Assembly (NCBI RefSeq): GCF_000372725.1
Contig: NW_005198017.1
Coordinates: forward strand, 448,361 to 507,616
DNA: 59,256 nt
Reading direction: 5' to 3'
DNA from: Emiliania huxleyi CCMP1516
Lineage: Eukaryota > Haptophyta > Isochrysidales > Noelaerhabdaceae
A program made the translations under genes and the position numbers. Shown here piece after piece: positions 50,770-59,256 of the stretch (position 1 is the stretch's first letter; every line of letters starts with the position of its first letter). Under the pieces are notes generated by a model that saw only the letters and a program-made list of their open reading frames with translations, did no database searches and was not told the DNA's origin.

Positions 50770-52736
50770 CATCGCTCACGCGCACCGGGCCTTGCGCTTC
50801 AAATGCCGTGGGGCCCTCTCGTCTCGACGTGGAGTCGCGAGGGTCGCCCCCCCCCTTGCCCCACCACCTTGTGTGTGTATGTGTGTGCGTGGAGAAGCTT
50901 ACCTGACCTGACCTTAGGCGCACACCCTCAAGACGATGGCTCTCTACATCGGCGCGGTCAAGCTCGGCCGCTCGGCGCAGGGCCTGCAAGAGGCGTCGTC
51001 GATTGGGCACACGGGCTCGCTGCGCCGGCTGCTGCAGGAGCTGCGAAGCGAGTGCGGAGCGGTGGACGAGTGGATCTCGCGCACCTTTGCGATGCGGACG
51101 CTGCAGCCGGCGACGGTGCACGTGGCGCGGCTCATCCACAAGAAGATCGAGCTCTGCATCGCCGACATCATCTCCGCGTGCGGCTGCAGCGACCTGGCGG
51201 CGATCGAGGAGGAGGCGCTGCACCTCGAGCAGCCTGCACGCGGAGATGACCTGAGATGGCCCGAGATCACCCTTGACACCCGAGAGTAGGCGCTGCACCT
51301 CAAACAGCTCGCCCTCTCGCACGGCCACCACTTCGACCTGCTCGCCATCGCCGCGTGCCGGCTGCAGCACGCCGCGCGCTCGTCCTGCGACACGGGCGCC
51401 GGCGCGCTGCTCGGCCACGTCAACGCCGTCGCCGCCGCCATCGAGCACTTGCGCGTCGAGTCACACGCGTCGGAGAAGAAGCGGCTCACGTCGTGGGCCG
51501 CGTGGCAGCAGGCCAAGAGCGGGCTGCAGTCCTTCTTCTCGCTGATGATCCGCGAGGACGTGGCGCACGACGGCGGCGACCAGGTCCTCTCGCAGCTTCC
51601 GGCGCTTGACGACCAAAAGGGGTTGCGGAACGTCGGCGACCACGCGGCGACGCTGCAGGAGTTGCGCGAGTCGTTCCTGCTGCTGCTCCCGCTGTGGGCA
51701 AAGGCGACGCAGGACGCGGCGCGGCTGTCCAACATGCTCGCCATCGCGGGAGAGGCGTACGTGTTGCACACCCTCGCCGAGCTGGTCGGTGCGCCGCGCC
51801 TCGCGCACATCGCGCTCCGGCTGCGCACGGCGTCGACGATCTACGCGCCGTCGTACGCGCCGACGACGGCGCGCGCCGAGCCGGGCACCGGACCGGAGCC
51901 AATCGGGAGCCACTCGGGAGCCACTCGGGAGCCGCGCTGGACACACGCTGGACACACTCCGGAGACACTCTGGAGAGACTCTGGAGACGCGCGCGCCCCT
52001 CGTTTCGCGAGCCCCGCGTGAGCTCGCTGCAGGTGTCCGTGCTCGTGCCGCTCGCCCTTCGCGAGGTCAAGGTGTGCCTCGCGTACGTGCTGCAGCGCTG
52101 CCTGCCGCGCGCGTCGCGCGTGCCGAGCCTGGCGCGCTTGTCGTCCCTCTCGTCCAACGAGCGCGCCAGCCCCGCCGCCGGCCCCGAGCCGCTCGCGGCG
52201 GAGGCGGCGAGGCGGCGGAGCACGGGAGCGGCACCCTCTCCGGACTGCGGCCTCGCGAGCAGCCCGGCGTGTAGTCCAGCGCGCGAACTGGCCGCGTGCA
52301 GGCCGTTCCTAGACCGTTCCTAGACCGTTCCTAGACCGTTCCTAGACCGTTCCTAGACCGTTCCTCGACCTTTCCTAGACTGTTTCTGGAACCTTGCTGC
52401 AGGGGGCCAGCTGCTTGGGCTGCCTCGTGCGAGCACGGCGACGGCGCGGGGGCCCTCGACGCGGCGCCGCGCATGCGCATGGCGGTCCGCATGCTTTTCC
52501 GGTGACGAGCGGTGTCTGTGAACGGCGTCTCTTCACACCTCAGCTGTGAACAGGTCCGCATGCCGGTGACGAGCCTGCGCTTTGTGATTGCCGCGGCGAA
52601 CGACTTGCTGCGCGCCGTGGAGCCGGCGGCGAGCGGCGACGCGGGTGCCGCTGAGCTGACGATGGCGTACGAGCAGGCCGCCGTCGCCATCGGCATGGCG
52701 CAGCGCATGCTCGGCGACGGAGAGGGGAGGTTATAG
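40404..52736 (+). CDS. Giant hybrid histidine kinase: 13 PAS, HisKA, HATPase, REC, HPt array
   Basis: Exons supported by phase: 40404-40462, 40537-40643, 40726-40826, 41947-46404, 46577-46755, 46958-47249, 47407-47680, 47757-47872, 48049-48174, 48325-48384, 48452-49012, 49086-49403, 49444-49555, 49699-50357, 50552-50701, 50918-51214, 51290 onward, and the last 52554-52736. The first exon is unknown. One split PAS ([43 protein letters not shown]) precedes twelve 127-residue PAS units ([40 protein letters not shown]). HisKA follows with [17 protein letters not shown] (phospho-His codon 47052-47054). The ATPase boxes are [24 protein letters not shown] and [17 protein letters not shown]. The receiver has [11 protein letters not shown], phospho-Asp at 48833-48835 and ITKPMSK. 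HPt domains have [13 protein letters not shown] and [13 protein letters not shown]. Multi-step phosphorelay signalling is expected, with an unknown ligand. Confidence 0.85.
42034..46404 (+). repeat. Tandem PAS-coding repeats, 381-bp period
   Basis: Units start at 42034, 42415, 42796, 43177 and so on at exact 381-bp steps (127 codons). Odd and even units form two sequence types ([20 protein letters not shown] and [20 protein letters not shown]), so much of the array has a 762-bp dimer period. DNA identity between same-type units is very high, and units 5, 8, 11 and 12 are more diverged. Confidence 0.95.
47274..47395 (+). repeat. Intronic minisatellite, 10-bp unit CTCTCGGGTC
   Basis: Around ten copies inside the 47250-47406 intron of the histidine kinase gene. 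Confidence 0.95.
49013..49085 (+). mobile_element. 73-bp introner-like intron between receiver and HPt
   Basis: A GC donor after ITKPMSK. The intron start would encode [10 protein letters not shown] and the next exon encodes [10 protein letters not shown], from aligned DNA. It ends CTCTTCACACG then CCGTGAACAG. Confidence 0.65.
50702..50917 (+). repeat. Intron made of CA tract plus repeat family A, copy 2
   Basis: A GC donor (AAG then GCACACAC) and acceptor CTGACCTTAG before AHTLKTMAL. Inside are about 30 CA units and the family A blocks shared with 37738-37862. Confidence 0.8.
51215..51289 (+). mobile_element. 75-bp introner-like intron with duplicated ALHL codons
   Basis: The intron starts GCGCTGCACCTCGAGCAGCC and the next exon starts GCGCTGCACCTCAAACAGCT. 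The donor is GC. Confidence 0.8.
52302..52385 (+). repeat. Intronic minisatellite, 11-bp unit CCTAGACCGTT
   Basis: About six copies with drift, just before the penultimate coding segment of the histidine kinase gene. Confidence 0.9.
52485..52553 (+). mobile_element. 69-bp introner-like intron, CTGTGAACAG family
   Basis: The intron starts GTCCGCATGC and, after a 5-base insertion, CGGTGACGAGC. The following exon starts GTCCGCATGCCGGTGACGAG. The rest is a 43-bp cassette containing CTGTGAACGGCGTCTCTTCA, identical over 20 bases to that of 28746-28814, and ending AGCTGTGAACAG. Confidence 0.85.
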
Positions 52737-53817
52737 CGCTCATGCGCGCACCGCGAGACGTGTGTTCGATATCCTCGCGCGCATACCCATACGATACGCT
52801 CCGGCGCTCGACCCCCGAGTGGCACCGGTGCCGTGTTTCGAGCCGCCAGGGGCTGGCCGCCAGCCACGGTGGGGGAGGTATTACTGAGTACAGAGTGGCA
52901 ATGAGAGAGAAATGGCTGTGTCCCTGTCGCACACGCACTTTTACCTACCTATCGAAGCATTTATTTCATCGCGACCCTTCTTCGTTCGACGTTCCACGAC
53001 TTGGACTTCCCCTGCGGCATCGCCGTGTAATCACCGTGTATGAGCGACCTTGAGAGATTGCGGTGTGCGCCAGCACGAAACTCTGGCAGAGAGTTCGAAA
53101 ACTGGTGCTTAAAGAGCCGTATAGTATATTAGAATTATGTACCTTAGAGAGATCGATTTATAATAGAGGGCCCACAGCGTCCTAATCTAAAATCTGAGGA
53201 TTCAGGATTGAGGCATCGAAAGAGTGAGGCCAAAGTGAGTTTATGGATGGGTGAGAACGATGCGCGACACGGGGAGGCACGCGGACCGACTCGTCGGCGA
53301 CTATGCTGCACGCCGTTTCAGAATTTTTCTCAGCGTGAGCGAGACGTGGAAGAGTGCCACCGTCGGGTAGGACGGGTCGGCCCGGAGCAGCGGAGTAGCC
53401 GTCGTGGTCGCGGCGAGCAGCGCCGGCCACTCCGGCGCCGCGTCGGCAACATGGGAGCATGTCCACCGCCACTTCGCGGTCGCAGCGCTGTTGTCGCCCA
53501 AAACGCCGCTATGTACCTTTTCGGGCAAACCATCGAGCTGCATGTCGATTTCGACTTGACGGGCGCATGCAGGCATCACGTCTCCATGCGCCCGTCAAGT
53601 CGGAGCCAGTCTGCGGCGACCACAGCGCTCAGAAAGGTACATAGCGAGCTTTTCAGAGTCAAGCGATTGAGCGCGAAATCCCACACTGGTGGATTTTGGG
53701 GCGCTGTGGGCCCCCTATTTATAACATAGAAGAAATAGACGAAAAACACGCGAGCTCCAACAGAGCTGCAGCTGGAGTGCATGTGCGATGTGGCTCCCTG
53801 CCTGAGCGTGACTGTGT
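52737..53817. other. Spacer with a fold-back element, no assigned gene
   Basis: Open frames at 53208-53729 (+) and 53301-53579 (-) lack recognisable domains. The central part carries a 63-bp inverted repeat. The 53100-53170 part is AT-rich. Confidence 0.45.
53507..53646. repeat. Fold-back with 62-63-bp arms
   Basis: Arms 53507-53569 and 53585-53646 share CGCTATGTACCTTT at the outer end and CGACTTGACGGGCGCATG at the inner end, with a diverged middle of matching length and a 15-bp spacer. Confidence 0.8.
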
Positions 53818-56464
53818 CTACAAATCAACCGTTGCACCTGTAAGCGTCTCGCTGATCTCCCATAGCCTCTTTGCGAGGGCGGGGTCGGCGGCAGCGTCGT
53901 TGGGCTTCACCGCCTTCATCTTGTCAAAGTAGAGTGTCTTTGGGCGGCGCGCGCGGTCGCCGCCCGCGTCTGCCGCCGCGGCGAGGAAGACCTGCACGCG
54001 AGACACTGCGAGCGTGAGGGGCATGCGCGCTCCGCGGCGTGCGTGGGGGCGCGCGGCTGCCGGGTCAAATCCTAGAGCTGCGCGTCCGGAGGCCATAAGA
54101 CAGGCGGTGGCGGAGCGTTGTCGGCAGGCGGCTACGGTTTGGGCGTGTCTTCTGTGCCTCTCTATGTCTCTGCAGCACCTGTGTGTTTGCGCCCACCTCG
54201 ACGGGGATCACCACCTTTGGGGGAGGGGGAGGGGGGGGGGGGGGGGGAACTTGAGGGCGAGTGAGGGGGGGAGGGGAGAGAGACAAGAGTTAGGAAGAAT
54301 GGGCGGAGAGGGAGGCCTCTAGAAAAAGAGGGGGGCGCGGGCGAGGGAGGCGAGGAGAGGCAAGGGGAGGAGGGGACGGGAGGAGGAGGGGGCGGCGCGA
54401 CGCCGAGACGAGCAGCGTCTCGAGACATAGCCGAGATATGCCCGAGTGATAGCCGAGATGTCGCCGAGATGTCGCCGAGATGTCGCCGATGCCTTGTCAA
54501 GCAGCGTCTCTTTGAGAAGCTTGCCGACGCCGGTCGGCGCCGCCGCCGTCTCCGACAGGCGCACGTCCTCCGCGCCCACGCCGCCCATGATGAAGCGCCC
54601 CAGGTCTGTCTGCACGACCCCAGGGTGCAGGCTGACTGCGGAGCCCTTGAGGCCCGCCGCCTCGATACGGCTCTGGAGCGGTGTGGCGGGGGGGGGAGGG
54701 GAGGGGGCGCGTCTTTGGCCACGCCGCTAATATGCCTCTCGGCTGCACCTCGGCTGCACCTCGGCTGCACCTCGGCTGCATCTCGGCTGCACCTCGGCTG
54801 CCTCTCGGCTGCGTCTCGGCTGCGTCTCGCCTGCATCTCGACTGTGAAGAGGACGTTGGCAGCCTTCGAGAGCCCGTAGTTGCCCCACCCAGCCGCCGCG
54901 TACTCCGGGTCCAAGTTCGCGTCGAGGGCCGCCTGTTGGATTTCGTTGGATTTGGGCACCGGGTTGGTAGGGTACCGCGCGTCGGCGCGCACGGCGCCTT
55001 GATCGATTCGGACGTCGCGAGCCGATGTGCGTCGGACGACACGGTGATGATCCGGAAGCCGGCGGCGGAGCGCTTGAGAGCCTACCACACCACCCACGGG
55101 ACTGAACCCACACTGGATTCGGTGCTCTGGAGGGGCAGAGACGGAGAGTTTGTCAGCCAGTCCGTGTGACACCGGCCCCTGGCACGAGAGGATCTGGGGA
55201 GACAGAGGGAGATATGGGGAGACAGTCAGACAGTCAGCGTGTCACACGTCCCTAGCACGGGCGACGGGGCACACGCACACACGCAGAGCACACAGGGCGT
55301 TGCACACGAGCGCGTTGTGTGCGTTCTCAGGGAGAGGCAGCACCAAGCGTGCAAGAGTCAGAGGGGCAGCGGTGCCCCCCCCCCCCCCCCACACACACAC
55401 AGACAAGACTACGGCTTCGGCATCTAGGCTTGAGAGCGGGCATCAGCGCGGCGACAAGCGCAAAGTGGCCGAGGTGGTTGATCCCCACCGTCTTTTCGAA
55501 CCCATCCGCGGTGACGAGGTGCTGCGGGATCGCCATCACGCCAGCATTGTTCAGCAGCACGTCGATCGCCGCCTCCTTAGCACCGAGCGCCGCATCGAGC
55601 CGCGTTGGCAAAGTCCGCACCTACGGACATGTCCAGGACGTGTGCTGGCTCGGCCGGGTCGTCGCAGGGGAGAGGCCGCACGCGTCTCGGAAGTGTCTCG
55701 GAGGTGCTTTGGAGGCGTCTCGGAGGTGTCTCGGAGGTGCTCTCGGAAGTGTCTCGGAGGCGTCTCGAAAGTGTCTCGGAGGTGCTCTCGGAAGTGTCTC
55801 GGAGGCGTCTCGAAAGTGTCTCGGAGGTGCTCTCGGAAGTGTCTCGGAGGCGTCTCGGAAGTGTCTCGGAGGTGCTCTCGGAAGTGTCTCGGAGGCGTCT
55901 CGAAAGTGTCTCGGAGGTGCTCTCGGAAGTGTCTCGGAGGCGTCTGTCTCGGAGGTGCTCTCGGAGGTGCTCTCGGAAGTGTCTTGGGTCGCCGCACCGA
56001 GCGGAGGTCGGCCAAGTCCAAGCTGACAGCGGTCACGCGCTGTGCTTCGCTCGCCTCCGCGCTCACCTTGCGTGCCGCGTCCTCCGCCTTCGCCTGCGTG
56101 CGGGCGGTCACCACGACGTTTGCGCCGCCAGCCGCCAGCCGCCTACAAGCCGAGGCGTCCTCCCACGTCTTTGGGTGTCGCCGAGACTGCCGTCGAGGCG
56201 GCGGCCGCCGTGCTTGGCGCTCTCCAGGCCCAGGCCGGTGTTGGCGCCAGTGATCAGCACAGTCGTGCCCGCGAGCGAGCCAGGCGCTGGCCGGTAGACG
56301 GCGGAGCTGTCGGCGAGTGCTGGAGCTGGTAGGCCAGCAGCAATCCCTGCAGCGCCGCCGACGCCCGTCGCAAGCACCGCGCGGCGGCTCAGCGGCGACA
56401 GCCGGCTCAGCAAGGACGGAACCGCTGGTGGGAGGATCGCAAGCGAGAGGACGAATATGCTCAT
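53818..56464 (-). CDS. Short-chain dehydrogenase/reductase with plastid-lumen-type leader
   Basis: Seven exons: 56464-56214, 56142-55998, 55620-55438, 55081-54998, 54932-54831, 54672-54493 and 53991-53818, all closing in phase. The leader has a signal peptide ([17 protein letters not shown]) then [20 protein letters not shown] ending APALADS, which looks like a twin-Arg thylakoid signal. The SDR core has [20 protein letters not shown] (cofactor glycine motif), [48 protein letters not shown] (catalytic Ser), [12 protein letters not shown] (catalytic Tyr and Lys) and [13 protein letters not shown]. This is the retinol-dehydrogenase/WWOX/protochlorophyllide-reductase-like branch, with NADP(H) preferred by the TAR motif. 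The substrate is unknown. Five of the six donors are GC or sit in duplicated exon starts. Confidence 0.85.
54725..54835 (+). repeat. Intronic minisatellite, unit CTCGGCTGCA(C)
   Basis: About ten copies of a 10-11-bp unit in the 54673-54830 intron of the SDR gene. Confidence 0.9.
54933..54997 (-). mobile_element. 65-bp introner-like intron in SDR gene
   Basis: A GC donor after SESIK. Intron and exon 5 both begin GCG and share CGACGCG shortly after. Without this intron the conserved catalytic Tyr/Lys motif falls out of frame. Confidence 0.6.
55082..55437 (-). mobile_element. 356-bp SDR intron with 10-bp duplication and repeat family B copy 2
   Basis: The intron starts GCTCTCAAGC and the next exon starts GCTCTCAAGC, ten identical bases, with a GC donor. 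The interior (55230-55345) matches 38255-38370. Confidence 0.75.
55690..55985 (+). repeat. Intronic minisatellite with TCTCGGA(A/G)GTG units
   Basis: Short 11-bp units (GTGTCTCGGAG, GTGCTCTCGGA) are organised in a higher-order period of about 55-57 bp, repeated about five times, in the 55621-55997 intron. Confidence 0.9.
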
Positions 56465-57028
56465 GATTTTCCACTTGGGAAAGAAGAATTTTGCGTGCCC
56501 TCTCCGTTTCTTTTCTTTTTTTCCCAATGGCGCCGTTAAAATCCCTGTGTGGTGGCGGCGTGCCGTCCTCCCATCCATCTCTTGGGCAGTCCGTTTTCTT
56601 TCTTTTCTTTCCAACCAAGGGCGCCGTAAAACGCCGCTTGGACAGAGTTCGCCGAGAGGCGACAGAGGCCGCGAGAGCAAGGGATCGGCAGGCGTCGTCG
56701 TCGTCGATCGAAGAACGAGGCAGAGGAGAGCGACTAGTCAGATCAGAGCACAGAGGATAAAACAGGCAGGAGGAGAGAGAACGACGAGAGTGAGAAGACC
56801 GGCGACGCTGCGAGAATCGGCGAGAGACGTGTCTTGCCCGTTAGCGTTACCGCAGCGGTCGCCCTCCCCACACAAATGGAGCTCGCTGACGAGTCCGGAT
56901 CATGTGATCTGGCGCCGGCCGGATGCGGATTCATGGGCGCAGCCCTCGACATGCAAAGGAAGCTCGATGGTAGTACACAGGATTCAGACAACCGGCCAGG
57001 GCGGTTGCACGGCGACGTGGAGCTGGCC
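56465..57028. other. Spacer upstream of the SDR gene
   Basis: A T-rich patch (56510-56625) with repeated TTTCTTTTCTTT lies upstream of the SDR start. No gene is seen. Confidence 0.45.
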
Positions 57029-58482
57029 TTAATCTTCACTTGCGCGCCTTGCGCATCTTGGCGGCGAGGAGGACCGCGATAGCCGCCACGCCCAACGGCG
57101 AGACCAGCGCAAAGGCGGCGAAACCGGCGGAGACGGCGAGGTCGCCCCCACAAGGAAGGCGGCCGGGAGGAGCGGGGCGGGGAGGGCCGCCTTTAGGTGC
57201 TTCGGGTGGGCCTTGGTGACGAGTGGCTCAATGAGCGCGTCGTAGTACGCCTGTCGGTGTGAGGGCCCCATACTCTTTCAGGCTCGGGGTGAGGAGGGCA
57301 GAGGAGGTGCTAACACAGGCGAGGCGAGGCGCGCGCCTGCGCGGTCTCCGGGAAGAGGTACGAGAGCAGAGATTGGAGAGCGAGAGCGGGAGCGGTACGA
57401 GGTAGGAGGAGAGCATGATGTACTCGGCGACCCCCTCGCTGAGGGAGGGTGTAGAGGATGTAGAGTGTAGGGCGCTGTAGAGCTGTAGAGATGTGGAGCG
57501 CACGCTGTAGAGCTGTAGAGCTCTACATCCGCCGCGTGACGAACTGCGTGCTTTGTAGAGCGATGTAGAGGCGCTCTACAACCCCCTCTCTCTTTTCTCC
57601 CAGTAAGCTAAAAGTACGTACAACGTGGAATCTCTACAACAAACTCTACATCATAAGCGGCGAACGAGGCACGGCCGCTCTCCGACATGAGGCGCGTTGC
57701 ACTTGCCAGTGCTGCCCTGGCCTTCTGTCTGCCCGCCCAATGGGTAGCAGGTGCCTCTGCTGCTGTGGCATGCCTCACGGCTGCGACTGGCCGGCGCCTC
57801 GGCGCGTCAGCTCGGCTCGGCGTAGCGATCGTGGCCAGCACAACTCGCCTGGACTCAACGCTCAGCCAGGAGCTCCCGCACGCGCTGGCGCGAGTCATGG
57901 CGCATGCAACGCGTCTGAATGCTCGCCTCGCCTCGCGCAAATGCGACCGTCCTCGCAGCCGACAGTCCACCGCCTGCTAAAGAAGCACTGCGATGAATGC
58001 GGCACCGGCGACGCATGGCAGGCTGGTCATGACGCAGTTATAGGGTGTTGTGTGCCGTCAGAGGGCCTCTCTGTGTGTCAGTGATAGTCAGGGCCGTCCA
58101 TCAGAGCTCCAGTAAGCTCGGAGACACCCCATTAGTGCGACTCGACCTCTTTGAGTCACTGCCTTCCCGGCGGTTTGGCTGTAGAGCCTCTACAACAAAC
58201 TCTACAGCAAAATCGCGCTCTACATCGCTCTACAACGCAGGCGCATCGTCACGCGGCGGATGTAGAGCTCTACAGCTCTACAGCGCTCCAGAGCGCGCTA
58301 CATCTCTACAGCTCTACAGCGCTCTACACTCTACATCCTCTACACCCTCCCTCAGCCCCCTCGCTCCGGGCGGGGTAGGTGGAGGCGAGCACGCCGCCTT
58401 GAGTGAGGATCTTGCCCGAGGTGGTGAGCGGGTTGGAGCGGCCGCACACTGCTCGGTACCCCCCCTGCACAACTAAGCTCAT
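57029..58482 (-). CDS. Small membrane protein split by a transposon-like intron
   Basis: Exons 58482-58357, 57434-57399 and 57250 onward. The product starts MSLVVQGGYRAVCGRSNPLT, continues STYPARSEGGVAEYIMLSSY, and exon 3 reads AYYDALIEPLVTKAHPKHLK then AALPAPLLPAAFLVG. After that the best protein (GDLAVSAGFAAFALVSPLGV, AAIAVLLAAKMRKARK, stop at 57036) is one base out of frame, at a C-run 57145-57149. An assembly indel there is likely; otherwise the frame ends at 57029 in low-complexity Ser/Pro/Arg. The protein would have one or two membrane helices and a basic tail. Family not recognised. Confidence 0.55.
57435..58356 (-). mobile_element. 922-bp TIR element acting as an intron (introner)
   Basis: The arms, about 57441-57590 and 58195-58355, are inverted copies: CTGAGGGAGGGTGTAGAGGA starts the left arm and its complement ends the right arm, with similarity over about 150 bp including GAGCTCTACATCCGCCGCGT. 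CGAGGGGG flanks both ends as an 8-bp target duplication. Splicing with a GC donor and an AG inside the duplicated target leaves the exon in frame (ARSEG-GVAEYIM). The spacer has short frames such as 57687-57980 (signal-peptide-like MRRVALASAALAFCLPAQWV) but no recognisable transposase, so it is non-autonomous. Confidence 0.75.
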
Positions 58483-58486
58483 GGCC

Positions 58487-58645
58487 GACCCCCCCCCCAG
58501 CAGCAGCGCTCTGCTGCTGGGGGGGTCGAGACCCCCCCCAGCAGCAGCTGGGGGGGTCGAGACCCCCCCCCAGCAGCAGCGCTCTGCTGCTGGGGGGGTC
58601 CGGACCCCCCCCCAGCAGGAGCGCTCTGCCTGTGTGGGGGGTCCT
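58487..58645. repeat. Array of nested palindromes, C/G-runs with CAGCAGCAG arms
   Basis: The unit CCCCCCCAGCAGCAGCGCTC and its complement alternate at least four times immediately upstream of the ATG at 58482. A related fragment (GCGCTCTGCTGCTGGGGGGG) recurs at 59187-59207. Confidence 0.9.
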
Positions 58646-59256
58646 GGCATCTGTACAGACAGCAGCTGTAAGTTGCATGCGTTCCAATGGCGAGAATTTA
58701 TGGTCGGCATCAAAATCAGTGGTCTCACCGGCGGGCCCTCCTACTGCCAACCGGGAGGTGCGGGGCACGCCAGCCTCTCTTCTACGCCTCTCGTGCCTCG
58801 CGGCGCCTCTGCTTCAAGGGGGGAAGATACGGCTCTCGCAGCCCATCATACGCCGTGGCACAGCGGGGATCACAGCGGGCTGTACAAGATATTGTTCCCT
58901 ATCTTCGCATGCTCGTCATTGGTGATATCCGCGCGAGGTCATACGCCACAGGCCAGCAATCACTCGATGATGAGACTACACTGATGTATAGGCGCACATG
59001 TGGTATTACAAGATAGACTCACATGGTCACAAGTGTTAGTAAAACGCCAGCACTCGACACGACGAAGGTGTATTGGGCTCGAAGGCGCGGTGAACCGACA
59101 ACCGCCTCGAGCGTACCGCTCAAATACGAGCCGAGGGAGGGAGGGGGGGGGGGGGGGGCAAAAAAGCCGGAAAACTGGGTCCAGTGCGCTCTGCTGCTGG
59201 GGGGGGCAAAACCCCCCCCCCCTTTTAAAACAGGGAAAAACTTATTTTTGCCGGGG
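58646..59256. other. End of window, no gene
   Basis: No supported frame. G-, C- and A-homopolymers crowd the last 120 bases, typical of a contig end or low-quality sequence. Confidence 0.5.

Noticed and set aside
54831..55081. Frameshift inside the SDR catalytic region
   Set aside because: The 251-bp segment is out of phase only if read as one exon. A 65-bp GC-AG intron at 54933-54997 restores the frame and joins conserved motifs.

Overview
This is nuclear DNA of a very GC-rich, intron-containing unicellular alga. The evidence is eukaryotic gene structure (13 multi-exon or single-exon genes on both strands with large spacers), a plastid/lumen-type leader on an SDR enzyme, a pherophorin-like proline-rich wall protein, a hybrid histidine kinase of the protist type, and a mitochondrial ribosomal protein. 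A haptophyte or a pelagophyte such as an Aureococcus relative fits best. I cannot separate these by eye.

Layout. 1-5 kb: a small membrane protein (-) and an Ala/Glu coiled-coil gene (-). 5.3-8.4 kb: a secreted protein with four CHRD/SOD-like repeats and a vWD-like domain (+). 8.8-10.6 kb: a SET-domain methyltransferase (-). 11.1-12.2 kb: an MPP6-like exosome cofactor (-). 12.2-14.5 kb: a gene-poor minisatellite region. 14.5-19.3 kb: a CK1/TTBK-family kinase with a long low-complexity tail (-). 19.6-20.5 kb: mitochondrial ribosomal protein mS35 (+). 22.1-24.5 kb: a sulfatase (-), divergent from a membrane-anchored papain-like peptidase at 24.8-27.0 kb (+). 27.5-30 kb: a PFA-DSP-like pseudophosphatase and a thioredoxin/EF-hand fusion (both -). 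30.4-33.8 kb: a pherophorin-like glycoprotein (+). 33.9-34.7 kb: a BolA-like protein (-). 37.0-39.3 kb: a secreted thioredoxin-like protein (-). 40.4-52.7 kb: a giant hybrid histidine kinase with 13 PAS domains, HisKA, HATPase, a receiver and an array of HPt-like domains (+). 53.8-56.5 kb: a plastid-type SDR (-). 57.0-58.5 kb: a small membrane protein gene split by a transposon-like intron (-).

The most interesting signal is in the introns. I reconstructed about 45 introns by reading-frame bookkeeping, and exon lengths close in phase for nearly all of them. About half use GC instead of GT as donor. In at least a dozen, the intron begins with a diverged copy of the first 8-35 bases of the next exon, as expected if the intron arose by an insertion that duplicated its target and recruited the donor from the duplicated exon. 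Six introns of 67-75 bp share a short 3' cassette, four of them ending in CTGTGAACAG. One 922-bp intron is a TIR element of about 150-bp arms with an 8-bp target duplication. This looks like introner-driven intron gain, with several families visible in one window.

The genes do not form an operon or an obvious pathway. Two loci encode redox or thiol proteins, two encode extracellular repeat proteins, and the histidine kinase is the one clear signalling system. All splice sites are inferences from frame and protein continuity, with no transcript data.
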